Assembly: GCA_010645155.1 (NCBI GenBank)
Contig: CM021322.1
Location: 5,245,522 to 5,309,521 of the forward strand
Length of the DNA stretch: 64,000 nt
DNA from: Tigriopus japonicus
Lineage: Eukaryota > Arthropoda > Copepoda > Harpacticoida > Harpacticidae
Reading direction: 5' to 3'
Shown here: positions 11,383-24,100 of the stretch, one piece after another
Numbering within the stretch: the stretch's first letter is position 1
Layout of the letters: each line of letters starts with the position of its first letter
Position numbers and translations under genes: made by a program
The notes under the pieces: model-generated
Seen by the model: only the letters and a program-made list of their open reading frames with translations
Database searches by the model: none
Told to the model about the DNA's origin: nothing

Positions 11383-12828
11383 TTACACCAACTTTGAATA
11401 ATCTGCACTGAATGATGACTTTCGCGATCTTGGCTTATTTTTGGCGTTTCTTTGCCCAATTAAGAAAAGGATGATGACCACGGGCATGGTCACGGCGTAG
11501 AGGTAAAGATTGGCGAACCGACTTGGTAACCACAGATTATAGTAAATGAGATCTCCGGTCTTGGGCCGAATCCGGACAAAGCCCAAAGCCATTTCTTTGA
11601 AACCCATGCGATAGGAGCAAGTTGGTACAATGATTTCTTCAACCATGTTGGCATTCCTGTAATGCAAAATTATATTTAAAAAAGACACGTAGGGAATTTG
11701 CAAATTTTCAGCCGTACCATCATTATTCATCAAAAATATTTTTTGCTTTCAACTTACCTATCGGTATTCATATTGATAGGAATGGGAAAGTCGTTGAATT
11801 GGGTAAACCTTTGAGTAATGTTGGACACGGATTGACCCGAGCTGCGATTATACTCTTCTTTCATTCCGTAATGAAAATGAGCCGAGAAAATGACATCCGG
11901 ATCTACCGCCTTCACCACAGCTTTACTAAACTCACTACAAGAAAATGATATCCCAATGAAATTTTGACCTTAGTTATATTCCGACGATCTCTCTTCAACA
12001 ACACTGACCTGTAAGTAGCGGGCATGAGCGAAAAATGCGAAATTAGAATCCGGAATTCGTCCTCCTTTTTGACGGGTAAGGCCTCAAATTCCGAGGCTTT
12101 CTGACTAAGCACATTGGCCGCTATCACATTGATACTCGTACCCGGAATATTTTGCAGCGGTTTGACTGGAAAATGTTGGCGAAAGCGGGCCACTTTTTCA
12201 TCCGTCACGGCATCACCGCCTTCGCCTCCGATATCGTTATCCCCACTCGTATAAATCATGACTGGAGCCGAGTTCGGGGGATAAATGCCGTGAAATCGGT
12301 CCACGTAAATCCGATACGTTTCATCATCCGTAATACTGCCTATAAATATGAATCAAACCTTAAGTTGATAACCCGTGGTCACGTCATCCCCCCTTGAACC
12401 TCAACTTCGTCAATAAGGTCTCCGAGAAATGCAATGGCGTGCATATCGTACGCGAATGTGGCCCATCCGAAGGTCTTGGCCAAATATCGATCGCTATCCC
12501 ATCGGGTGATCACGCCCAAGAGACTCTGAGGCTCGTCCCGATATCCTTGGATCTGCGGGTCTGCCACTAGCAAAATCCGGGCCTCATGGGGCTCAGTTTT
12601 GGGCCACAAGGAATAGGCATGCCAATAGACGAATACCTCGCCGTACAAAAGGACCCCGATGAGCACGGTCCAAGCTAGTTTGGTATGATCCAAGAACACT
12701 CGCCGAACCATGGTCCAATCATAGATGGTCACCCAGGTTCGGCTTGGATCCGGAGAAGGGAGTCCCGTGGGAAGCCAGGCAGAGAGAGAAAGAGATCCAG
12801 GAATTATCGGTGAAAGGGAACGTTCCAA
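11383..12828 (-). CDS. Metallophosphoesterase of the MPPE1/PGAP5-Cdc1/Ted1 family
   Basis: Members of this family are membrane phosphoesterases of the ER/Golgi. PGAP5 removes an ethanolamine-phosphate from GPI anchors before ER exit. Exons 12828-12383, 12335-12009, 11934-11758 and 11656-11383 give 407 aa. One transmembrane segment (about 45-70, LAWTVLIGVLLYGEVFVYW) precedes the catalytic domain. A second (NLYLYAVTMPVVIILFLIG) lies near the C-terminus, before a basic tail KNKPRSRKSS. Metal-site blocks are VADPQIQGY, FLGDLIDE, SGDNDIGGEG and SAHFHYG. Two of these depart from the textbook GNHE and GHxH forms. The first splice (donor GTGACC, 47-base intron) is weak, so about five residues at the junction are uncertain. 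MVRRVF at residue 40 is an alternative start. The gene is head-to-head with TMEM214, 614 bases between start codons. Confidence 0.8.
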
Positions 12829-13442
12829 GGGATTGGGGTTCGATCTCCTGTAGTATTGGATGACGTCAGGGATCCAATGAACGGCGTGACCTGACAGTTC
12901 AAAAGGTCGCTTTTATCCGCTCACAATCATTGTGGAAGTATGAGAATTGAGTTAAGTCTATATCAATTTATTCATCAAATACCAAAGGAACATTCTTCTT
13001 GTATTTTATACCTTTCTATAAACCATTCGGTGACATATTTTCAACTGAAACATCACGTCGTCATGCATAAATTTATATCGATTGTCCACATAAAAAGCAC
13101 AGACACGTGGGGGAAAGTCAGCGTTTTTATTCAATCAGTTTTCCGCATTTGGACCAGATTCCCGTTGTAGCTTTTAAGTTTGATATGAGCGTATGATTGG
13201 ATGGAGTGAGGTTGGAGATTGGCGGATTTGGTCACGTTTTCTGTCTGCCGGAAACTCTTCCAAGTTGTCATCATCATCATCATCAGGTGAGTGTGAGTAG
13301 TTGGGTGACTGATTGTTCAGCTTGTACAATACACATATTTCATTCCGTTAAAGGTTTCTATCTAAACCCTTCTGTAGTCTTTGATCCCGAGTATCCATTG
13401 ATTCATTTGAGTGGTTCCGTTCGGGTTTGGCTTAAAGAGATC
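12829..13442. promoter_or_regulatory. Shared divergent promoter region, phosphoesterase/TMEM214
   Basis: Two housekeeping-type genes start on opposite strands 614 bases apart, so this stretch must hold both promoters and 5' UTRs. A CATCAT run occurs at about 13268-13284, followed by AGGTGAG, which could be a 5'-UTR donor. No clear TATA box serves either start. The role is inferred from position. Confidence 0.45.
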
Positions 13443-16400
13443 ATGAGTTCCAATGGCACGGTTGGAGGTTGGGAAAAGGTCAAGGGGGGAGGCAAAAGCG
13501 GCAAGAACAAGGCCAACACGACTCAGCCCAATGATAAGAAGGCGGCTGCGGCTGCGGCCCAAGCCAAGATGCCCAAATGGAACGATGTGTGTAAGTATGA
13601 CATCAGGGGGAGGGAGAGAGAGAAATAGAGCCCTGTGTGACCTCGAAGCATTTCATGACAATACCTCCTCGCCTTTTGATCTCCGTCGAAAAATATTCTT
13701 AAATCGAGTTTTCTTATTTGCGATGATTCTATTAAAGTGCCTTTGGAAGAGTCCACGAGATTTATGACGGTCACGAATAATAATGCCGGAGGAGGGAAAT
13801 CGTCGAATCCGGGATCACCCACCAAAAGCCAAAAGGCCAATGGAGTGCAAAATAAGAAGCCCAAGTCTGGCAAAGAGAACGGCATCGCTAAGGAATCCTC
13901 CAAGAAACCGGCCACTTTGGAAGAAGCCGTCAAGAAGGTAAAATCATCCGATAATGTTGAACTCACCGAGAAGCGTGTCATCATGTCATTGATTTCAGGT
14001 GAACGTAACAGAGTTGAAGAGCATTCTGACATCCGTGAAATCGCTTTCTCCGGACAATCATCTCCTCTGGTTGAGAGATGCTGCCTCCTACTTTAATATC
14101 ACCTTGACCACTGCTCAGCCATTGGCCTTGGATCAAGCTATGGTGGACCAACCTTTGGCGTACCAACCTTTGGCTTTATTGAACAAGGTAAGACACCAAA
14201 CATCCTCGTATGTTGGATATGATGGTTCATGTTCTTACTCTTTAGGAGACAAAAAAGACCTTGACTCAACTTTGCCAGCAGTGCTCGGATGGAGCCCTTC
14301 AGACTGGATTTGAGGTGATTTTGGCAAATTTGGCCCACGATATGGCTCGAGGCATTTCTGGCATAGGTTACATAATGATGATTCAGCTTCTTGCCGAGCA
14401 AAATCCCACTTTATGTATTCGCAATTCGGAACGATATTCCGAGTTGATGCATTCATATCAAAACCGATCCCCGATTGGAACGACTCTTTTGTGGGCTTTG
14501 GGCCAAGGAGGAAAAAAAAATCTCGCAGTGGGACTCGAAGGTAGGCGAATGATCTATTTATTATCTGCTATCCTAAGCTAAAGGGTGGCCTTGTTCGAGT
14601 CCTTCTGGGTGGTCACTCCAAGGCTGTAGATGCTTTGTTTGCGCTCAAACTGCTTGATTTTGAGCATAGTTTCGTGAAGAGTGATTGCCACGCCCATCCG
14701 ACGGTTCTCGAGGAATTTTCGAGCGAAAAATCGATTCGTCTCGTGAACCAATGGATGTTCCATGTATTCGGTGAGAGGCATCCATTGACAGGCCGCAATC
14801 TCTCGGTCACATTTCTTGATCTCACTGACTTTGGGGGTCAAGTGAGTGATGATGTAAATGTCTGAACACCCATAGTTGTAGTTATGCGAATGCCTAAAAC
14901 AAGATAACATAATGAAATAGAGATCGGAGATAAAATTTACTGGCACATTTCAAACCTAAAAGCGACAACTGAAGTGAACTCAGTGTCAACTCCCGTTTCT
15001 TCCTTGATCTCACGAACAGCTGTATCAGCAAAATTTTCTCCAGGATCCACGTAACCTACGGAGACATTTAGATATGTAAAACCAATGCATTATTCTAAAC
15101 CATTGCACTATTGTCATTCTGTCACCTCCTGGCAGTTTCCAATGGGGCCCAAAACTGTAATTTTCTTGAACCACCAAGATCTCATCGTTTTCATTTATCA
15201 CCATCCCACCCACTCCGACCATATGGTGAGCATAGGGAGGAATCTAAGGCGAGATTTTGAAATTGCACATACTATGCCTTGAAGCTCAAAATATTTTTTA
15301 CAAGCACTTCGTTTACCTGATTGCTTTGGTCTTCTGGTAACCATTTCACAAGAGCAACTCTGTCTGGTCGAGCATGATGGAATATGAAACCATTCTTCAC
15401 CAGAACAGGAACCCACTCGCTTTGTTCCAAACCAACGTAAAACCAAACGCCCCGAACACCCTGTAATATGATTTTGATAACGTTACCTTGTTTTATCGAA
15501 TGCCAATAATTCCAGTTTACATTTTGTTTCCAATCGGTTAACGATATTTGCAGTTTGCTCTCAAATTGGTCACTAGGGCAAGCTTCCTCATGGGAAGTCA
15601 CGGTTATGCCACGAAACCGATCGGTTTTGCCTTCAAATTTATCTTGGCTCATGATTATTTTCGTTGTTCTCAAGAGTCTTTGACTATTGATGCGGTTTGA
15701 ACGGAAACTAGAGCTTAGAATAAGCTTGCCGAAGGTGTTCAACAAGGAGGACATACACACAAGTTGTCCTAATATTGTAATGAAAGTCACGCAAACACGT
15801 GTTTGTTACTTGCTCTACACCACCATCAATGTTATCAATGTGACATCAGTTATGTAATAAGGCCTCTTCTTGTTGTAAACTTGGCCTACTACTCAGCTGT
15901 TTTGTGAAGATACGAAATTCTTTGTGAACCAACTCCATCTTGTGGCCAATTTATGAATTGACTCCCGAACCTTGATATGAACTTCCTTTTCATCGGTTTG
16001 GGTTTTGTACCATCCTTAAAGTGCCCTTATTGAATTTCTAGTTTGGACCAAGTTTATGCTCCCCGTCTTAACCTTGAAGAGCTACTCGAAATTTGTCGTG
16101 GAGTATCTCGTTGCCCTATTGGATCATCATAAGTCCAGCATCCAAGGACACGCCCGGCATCTTCATTCGTCTCAATTCTTGAAAATATTCGACACATTGT
16201 TCGTCAATGCCTCCAACTTGAATAAGGAGCTTCAGGCCTCCTTGTTGAGTCAGTATCAGTTGATCAAGGTAGTTCATTGGCATTATTAACATTTTGATAT
16301 AAATAGTTAGTGAAGCCACGATTTCCATTTATTTTAATTACAGACCATCTCCATTGGAGATTGCTCTAATGATCATGAGCTTTTCACAGAGTTTCTCCGT

Positions 16401-19400
16401 CGTGTTCATAACACGGTTCAAGAGCCGGAGAAATATTCTGAAGACTACAAACAAGAGTCCTTGAAATGTCTCGAAGATTGCCTCACGAACAACAAGGCCA
16501 CTTGGAAACATTGGCATGCTTCATACATTACATTCCTCCCTGCTTCTGCGGAGTTGCTAATGCATTTAGGTAAGATCAAGTGAATCATGATCAGATGTTA
16601 TTTTGCTAAATTATCTTCTATATTTCATCGTCAGACGAAAACTGGTCCAAAATTGGCAAGAAAGTGGACAAGACTGAGGCGAAAGAAACATTCGAGGCTT
16701 TTCAGGAACATAATCAATCCGTCGCTGCAGCCAAAGAAGGAGTGACTGAAGCATTCATTTCCCTTGAGGTGAGTCCTTAACCGCTTTTGATTTCAGCCAT
16801 TCCTGGATATTGGCCAAAGCCTCGTTTGGTCCTGATTTATGAAGCATGAGGTAGCTCTGAATCTTGGCCGGACTCAAGAACTGATTTGCATCGGGATTTC
16901 TCATGAGAGTCACTGCAAAATGAGATCGCTGATCTGCGTTTGCATCAGGATAGAAATTCTGGAAAAGGGCTTTAATCTGATATTCTGTGCACCAGCCAAT
17001 CCTTTGTTGTACGTCTATTCTGCCGGGTCTAATGAGGGCTTCGTCCAATCTTTCTCTGTAGTTGGTGGTCATGAATAATATTCGACCCTCCGAAGACGTA
17101 GCTCCATCCAGAGCATTCAAAAGACCACTGAATGTTAACCGGCTCAAACCTGGAAGATGAGCATTTAGTTATCTCGAATTAGGCAATGCTTGTTCCTTAT
17201 CATGATAACACAACCTTTAAAGGCCGTTTCTGTGGCCTCCCCTGAGTTGAGAGTCTTTTCTCTCGAAACAAATGCGGCATCAATGTCTTCTAAAAGTACA
17301 ATCGAGTCTTGCGGTATATCTGCAAGTCTTTGAGCTAAACGATCATCGGTGAGAGTAGAATCGGATAAGTTTAGGAGGCATAACGAATGATCGAGATGAC
17401 CGGCTAAAGCCACAATGAAAGAGGTCTTTCCGCAACCTTGAAAAAATGGGGTTAATTGAAATGGTTCTGGACTTTCAATGGTTAGGAAATTATACCAGGT
17501 GGACCGTATAGCAGGTATCCTCGGCGATATGGAATTCCCCTGTCTTGATACCATTCTGAACTCGCTAAAAATTCTTGAACATCCTGAACAATGGTCTCGG
17601 CCACATTCTTATCCAAAATGACCGACTTCAGAGGCCTCTTGGTTTTCGCTTCGCCAAATTGTCTCCAATCCCCACTGGCACAGGTATAAGTGATCATTTT
17701 CCCCGAATGTTCCTTCATGGCTTCGAGACGGGCCTCTTCCAAAATATCCAAGAAGAGTTGACGCCTCTTCCCTGAATGGTCCAAATATGTCAAGGCTAAA
17801 TTTTATGAACGAATTATAAATATCATTATTTTTTGTTTATCTACCTATTGTCGTCAAAGTCACTGTCTCCCAAGGAACTCCTCCAATGATATCGGTTTGG
17901 TGTTGATCTCTTGTTCGATCGATTTTGATCCATGTTCCAGACAGTTTGTGTCGGAAAACGTGAGTGCCAAGACTCGGAATAAGCTTGTATCGAGATTTGA
18001 TCTTCCCCGAATCAAGCTCGTTAAAGGCTGTTCGCACACTGAGATGTTGTGTTCGGGTGGCTCCTCGAGCAGTGATCCAATATAAAATCCATTGGTAACT
18101 TCTATCATTTACCGGGATTTCTGGAAGAGGAATGATGCATCGATGGTACAAGTGTTAAAGTTGATATAACACCTTTAATGAAATCTATGAGGTGCTGGTT
18201 TACAGGAGCCAACGAGCTCAAAATTCAAACACTTGTGCTTCAAACTTTTTAGCATAGAATAAAGCCGATTGTAGGTGCATTTTGTTGTTTGTATGGCTAA
18301 ATGTGTTTTGGTTACATTCGATCGTAAACCCGGTGTACAAGTAAGTAACTCCTTACATAATATTTCCATACCCAGAGTCGTGACATAGTGCCTTTTAAAG
18401 ACGAGCACGATCGATTGAAAGGACTTTCGTCCAATAGATGCCGCTGCTCCAACCCCAAATAGTCCAAACCCGGCTCCAAAATAGGGGTTCTCACTTAAAG
18501 AAGAGAATATTTCCATTGCACCCATGATGTGTGTTTACAGAGTACATGTGCTGTTTCGCCAAAAGATGGCCTGTTGTGTGTTCACATTCAACTCACTTCT
18601 TCAATCAGTCTTAGTACACACAGTGCATGAATCAGCATATGCATGTTGACAACCGGTCCCGGGTTCATTAAACGAGAAGTATTTCATCTCTTTCAACGTA
18701 ATTTAAACCAACTGGTAGGTAGGTGCTCTCCTATGTACACATTCCAACGTCCAGTGTACCTCGCCCTTCTCATTTCATTATCATACCCAAAGCGCATGAA
18801 TTCTATTTCATTTTGAACTATTTGCCTATCATGGTAGGAGACAAGAAAATAGCCGCTAGTTCCGTCCTCTTCCGGGCTGTCCCATGTTCCTTGTAGTATG
18901 TGTACTGACTGAGCGTGTATTGGAGAAAGATAACACACTTAGGGTTGAGAGAAAGCCCAGTCGAAAAAGAAAGTCATCATTGCGTTTGTTGTTGGTACTC
19001 TCCCTACAGCGCTAAACGGTAGTACCAGGTCGTGTATTTAATGACTCGAGCTTGGCTAAGTACTTTTTTCAAAGTATCCCGAACCCGAAGATAGTTTTGG
19101 AATATCCCACAAAAATCGATAAGGTTGGACCATTGAGCCTCACTTATTTTAGGCATTTTAATCATGATCTTGACGCTGGTCTACCGACTGATACTTTGGC
19201 TGAAGAAGGTTACTATGTGTTGAGTGTAGTTGTGATCGACTCACACGTTTCCTGTCAAAACTATTGCTGTGGTTGTGGCCAATCATCTCATTTGTTTGCG
19301 TTGTCAAGCAGAACCTCTTCAGTTGTTGAAAAGACTCAAATTGCCCACAATTTACTTGCGTCAGTTCGTTCATGTTTCACTTTGTCGAGCTCATTTTGAA

Positions 19401-20419
19401 ATGCTGATCTGGCCCTCGAACTTGACACGACACGTGGTTTCGACACATAAGCTTGATTTTGTCCACATGAACTCCTTTTTGCTGACGGAGATGTGATTGT
19501 GTTTGATATTTACTTTTTAGTCATTGCTGTCCAAGATGGGTCGAAATTCAAGCGGAAGCTGGTTTCCATGGAAGACATTCATTGTTCTCTTATTCATCGG
19601 ATTGGCCACCATTGTAAATCAGGATGTGATTCGACACGGAAGCTTTAAAGGTAAAAGGTTAGAGTAGATTTGAATACTTGGAACAAAATTTAATGTCTTG
19701 CTTCTTTCTAGCCTCAAAGACGGGTGTGTTCTTGAAGGATATTGGCTTATATGAGCACACAGTCAATTCATATGAGTTTGCCTCAAGGAAAGTTCAACTG
19801 AGCTATGAATGGACCGAGAAAAACGTGCCAATGTACTACAAGAAAACGCAGACCTTCGTCCTTCCTTATTGGAAAGTCGTGGTCAAGACCTTCGCGGATG
19901 CTTGGAAATACGTACAAAAGACCACCCCCGTCATGGTGGACAAAGTAAGGCTCAAGCTAAACGATTATTATACAAGAACATGACATATGACTTTGATTGG
20001 CAATTTTCATGACCATTCTATGACTTTTCCATAGCTCAACGAATACATCCCTGGGATCAAAGACAAGCTTGTCTTATTCTACGGCGAATTGGTGCGTATT
20101 TCCACTTTGGTCTGCAATTGGCTTTCGAAGAATCTTTACTTTTATGGCAATATCATCATCGATTTGTGTCTTGATGCGATTCGTGAAGTCAAAAGCTTCT
20201 TAACTCTTTTGTTCAAGTGAGTATTTCAAGTATTTAGTTTGGGTTAGGAAAGAAAATTTGCAATTCATCCTTAAATTACTTTTCAGTGGCAGAATCACCC
20301 TCACCGATATTAGCAATATTGCTCAAAATTTTGTCAAGTCTCTGAAACACTTTGGCAACGAGGTGTACAAGTGGACTGCACAGCAAATTCAGGCCTTGAG
20401 TGCCACGGCCAAAGCTTGA
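13443..20419 (+). CDS. TMEM214: Transmembrane protein 214 homologue, host of two nested genes
   Basis: TMEM214 is an ER membrane protein linked in mammals to ER-stress apoptosis. Its role in invertebrates is little known. Eleven exons join in phase: 13443-13590, 13738-13937, 13999-14187, 14246-14540, 16042-16268, 16344-16569, 16635-16768, 19521-19650, 19712-19944, 20035-20216 and 20287-20419. They give 698 aa, about the human length. The N-terminus ([13 protein letters not shown]) and the basic Lys/Ala/Ser-rich stretch are typical. The conserved core begins [12 protein letters not shown]; later blocks include [12 protein letters not shown] and [21 protein letters not shown] membrane segment ([14 protein letters not shown]) sits in exon 8, with another hydrophobic stretch in exon 10. 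Intron 4 (14541-16041) contains the NUDT6-type gene and intron 7 (16769-19520) contains BCS1, both antisense. The other introns are 55-147 bases. Confidence 0.9.
14578..15790 (-). CDS. NUDT6: NUDT6-type Nudix hydrolase, nested in TMEM214 intron 4
   Basis: NUDT6 belongs to the Nudix family, which hydrolyses nucleoside diphosphates linked to other groups. Its true substrate is unsettled. Exons 15790-15317, 15243-15126, 15055-14956 and 14893-14578 give 335 aa. The first 45 residues are hydrophobic and basic ([20 protein letters not shown]), which suggests mitochondrial import; MSQDKF at residue 47 is a possible second start. The N-terminal NUDT6 region shows [20 protein letters not shown] and [19 protein letters not shown]. 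The Nudix box is complete: G-x5-E ends at GYVDPGE and runs on through REIKEETGV, split by intron 2. The glutamates for metal binding are present. After it, [18 protein letters not shown] and [10 protein letters not shown] are typical. The whole gene lies in one intron of TMEM214 on the opposite strand. Confidence 0.9.
16755..18525 (-). CDS. BCS1L: Mitochondrial AAA chaperone BCS1, nested in TMEM214 intron 7
   Basis: BCS1 is an inner-membrane AAA ATPase that moves the folded Rieske iron-sulfur protein across the membrane during complex III assembly. Exons 18525-18372, 18120-17845, 17795-17496, 17436-17215 and 17149-16755 give 448 aa (human 419). The N-terminus has the conserved [18 protein letters not shown] membrane segment and then [18 protein letters not shown]. 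The BCS1-specific domain includes [13 protein letters not shown] motifs follow: [15 protein letters not shown], Walker A GPPGCGKTS (split by intron 3), Walker [21 protein letters not shown] and the arginine-finger region LIRPGRID. Exon 4 uses an AAG acceptor (TTTTTTCAAG). The last codons overlap TMEM214 exon 7 antisense by 14 bases. The extra length lies mostly at the C-terminus ([12 protein letters not shown]). Confidence 0.93.
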
Positions 20420-23400
20420 AATCAGGAACGGCCTCTTGCCTCACGGACATTGATTGTTACTCCGTTTTTAGCACCAATTAAAAGAATGTCGTACCGTTAA
20501 TTCTGAGAAATAGACCATCCACTCAGACGCCCTTTTATTCTTCTTTTTCTTCGATGCTTTCTTTTCAGGAATGTCATTTTTTGTAGATCTTGGTTCAAGT
20601 TACGTTGGAAATCAGAAGTTTTTTAAATGTTGTTATTGAATATCCAAAAACGATGGATTTGTGTGAAATTGCGGGCAACGCTGAAAAGCTAAATTGATGG
20701 TAAAAGCAAACAAAATTGTTATTCTTTGCATTCTTTAACAAGTTTTGTATTAATTTATGCCATATGGTTTAGGGCGGAAACTAATTTGCGTCGAAACAAC
20801 GTTGTGAAAGACGTACACGGTGTTTCGAATGGCTTTTTAGGTTTGGGTGGAAATACCCAAAGACTGCTTGCCATTTTTTGGACTAATAATTCAATAGGTA
20901 ATAACTTTACCTTTGTTGTATAATATAAGTTTAGGTCCAGGAAAAAGGTACCTTTTTTGTTAACTTTTAAAAAGTTAAAAGTTATAGCATTTTTTTGATA
21001 AAATACTCTATCTATACTAAGAGGTCATTTAGTTACCTTTCGAATTCAAATTGAATAAAAATACATTCTTCAACAGCTGAGTTATTTGGGTTTGAATGGT
21101 CCATTTTTCACCCCAAACAGCCGAAAGACGCTGCAGTTTTTTTCAAAAAAACCAAATTCCTATAGATTTCATTTACTGTACGTAGTTTTTCATTGTCGCG
21201 AAAGAAATTTTTCTTATTGTGGACCTACATGAGCAACTTTTTTAGAAAAACTTCGAACCAATTCACATCAAAACTTTTTTCGAATATGTTGGGAAAGCTC
21301 TTGGGAGTATTTTTCAACAGGATTTACATGCTTGAAATGAAAATTTTTTTTTTTTAGTACTTTGGCAAAAAAATTGTTGCACACGTCAGTCCACTTTTTA
21401 TCTTTGGCTCAACTTTTAAAACGAGGTGTTTTTATCGCAATCCTTCGGCGAGCGGTAAAAAGGTCACAGACCCACGCAGCTCCGGAGTTAGCCAAGGGGG
21501 TGAACCCACGGACTTTGGTGTCTTCCTTGGTTACAGATTGTCCCATGGGACCCGAAGTTTACCGGTTGGAACACAATCATGCCAAGGCAATGGTCTCTTA
21601 ATAAAGTCAACAGGAAGTCATTCCCAACATTTTTTAGACATTTTTTTCTACTGGTTTTAAGACAGGGAATTTTTCAGCTTGTGCCAAAATGGCATTCATT
21701 ATTTTCGTATGTTTACAGTGTTTTATGTGTACAGGTTTACAATGGTTACTGTTACCTTCATTGGAATTATTAGAACTTTCGCTTTTTGTATTCTTAACAG
21801 ATAATTTTCAAACCAAATTCCACAAAAAAGTTTACAATTATCCAACGAGATCTAACGTGCCCTTACCTTTTATCAAACCTGAAGACAAAATGCAAGCCAA
21901 TGTAAGGGTTTTGAGAAGAATGGTGAAGAAAACAAGTTTGAGCAAAAATACAAGCCTGGTATCCAAAGGGTGAAATCAAGAGGCTGTCAAGACTTAAAAA
22001 AACATCAAAGAAGGGTTGAATGGCAGTGTCTTGAAATCCTTCTTTAGGCCTTTGAAGTTTTTTGAACTGTAATTTTTTGAAAACTGAAAAAAAACTCTTG
22101 AACGTAAAAACGGAACATAAAACACGTTCATGAAGGAAGAAGTACTGCCTTTTAAACTTAAAGCTAAATTACTGTGATTGAGGTGTTTAAAATCACACCT
22201 TTAATCACCCTCAAAATTAATGCCTATTCTTTAAAAAATGTAATTTGTACTTAGTAATGTCGTTCCTTTTTTCCAAAAGGAATTCAGGAGTAACGCGTTC
22301 CACATATTGGAGAAAGGGACGGAAACTGTAATCCGTTCTTTTCCGAGGAACGGTTAAAGCCCTGCGTATAAGTTAGCCAAAGTAAGGGTCATTCTTTAAG
22401 GGTCTCATCTTTTAAGGGTCATTTTTTTAACATTAGGTTTGCAATTATCAAGAGATATAATTTGCCTAATATTGGATCATTTGCACTAGTCAACAAAAAA
22501 TGAAGAAATGAGTGATGGTCTGAAGATTGACAAACAGGTGATTTTTTTTGTATAAATCAGATGTAATTTTTCAGCAAAAAAGAAATGAGCAAAAAGATCA
22601 TCGATTATGGTTTTTTTTCAATGTTTACATCACACTCTCTTTTAATATTTTGCTTTACAATACGCAGTGCAATAAAAAAAAGATCAAAATTGACTGGTTC
22701 TTCAATATCTTGGCTATTTCGAGGAGTAAATTTTTTTGGAGAAACGTTTTCTCGATTTTTTAAGTCAATAAAATATTTCAGGAAGATTCCTGAAAAATAA
22801 ATAAATGATCAATCTACAAGAGCGCATACCCAAATCGTAAAATAATAACAAAAGGGCCATTTGTCGTAAAATTATTCACTATTGTCATAAACACAAAAAA
22901 ATGCGCCAACTCGGTTCGTGAGATAATTTATTGCTTATCAAATAAATGACACGTAAAGTCAAGTCAGAACAACTTCTTGAGAAGATTGATTTGACATCGA
23001 CCAATGGGGGAGAGAAAAAAATACATCACAACTTGGAAAATACTTAAGTTCATCAGAAAGTACAATTACTGAAGCGTTTCGCAAATAGTTTCTCTTAATG
23101 GATCACTTCGTCCTTGATGATCTGTTTGCCCTTGGAAAGATTCTCCGCACTTCTGACTTTTTCTGGCAATACGTTCCAGATACCTTTCTCAGGGATGAGC
23201 CTCTTGTTGGTATTTCAGGAACATCCCTTCTTGTTGTTGATGTGGTCATAGGATGTTGAAATTGTGGCTCATGCTAGATCGCTCTGTTGAGGCAAATTGA
23301 AAAGTCCATTGTTAAAACAGAAAGACGTCTATAACGACGTGTAAAGGCTTTATAAAGCCTTTAGTTAAGTGTGCCTCTAAAAACGATCCATTAAATCAAA

Positions 23401-24092
23401 GTTAACAAAATTATGCTGGAGAATTTTTGAATACACAAAAAATTAACAAGTAAATTCCCTGTCAAAAAATATTTTTCAAATATCTGGCTTTTTTCAAACA
23501 TTTTTTTTTCAAACAATAAGTATGTAATATTTTGTCACTTCTTAGCGAACATTTTTCCGGATCCTATTCATTATTGATGTTTTGAAAAATGAAGTCAATT
23601 GGCCAGTTGTGGAGGTAGTTTAGAAGTATATCTAGAAGCATAGAACAAGCATAGAAGAAGCCAAGAACCACTGAATTTCACTGAACTGCGAGGCTGACGA
23701 AAAATATCATAATTTCCAGTAGGAAATAATCAACTACGTTCTTCTGCAAATGAGACCTTGTCATTTTGACTTGAATACGTATTTTAAATTTCAGCTCAAT
23801 TGAACGTCTAAGTCAGAAGTTAAGCTCTCTCAAAATTCAGTGTAAATCCTAGAGAGAATGAATGAACTAGCCCTTTTTTGGTAATTGTTTTGACACAAAC
23901 GGGCAAACTCATACATTCTTTGCTCTATTCAGTACATAAGTTTGAGAAGGCCTAACTTTTCACTCCGCTCTTTGATTGACCTGAAAATTGAAATACGTCG
24001 TCTCCTCAATAAAAGCAAGTCTGGTTTGCAGAAGAACACAAATGAATTGATCTTTCGAGAAATTATAATTCTAACCGTTAGCCTCTGGTAGG
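20420..24092. other. AT-rich gene-free stretch after TMEM214
   Basis: An ATTAAA at about 20477 could be the TMEM214 polyadenylation signal. The rest is AT-rich with long T runs, and I see no supportable gene. A minus-strand frame at about 23,290-23,097 reads LIPEKGIWNVLPEKVRSAEN with an upstream stop. It looks like a decayed coding fragment that I cannot name. A piece at about 23605-23660 resembles the palindromic repeat at 25.8-26.4 kb. Confidence 0.4.
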
Positions 24093-24100
24093 CTTATTAG

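Noticed and set aside
13523..14032. 169-codon minus frame in TMEM214
   Set aside because: Antisense to TMEM214 exons 1-3 and crosses their splice sites.
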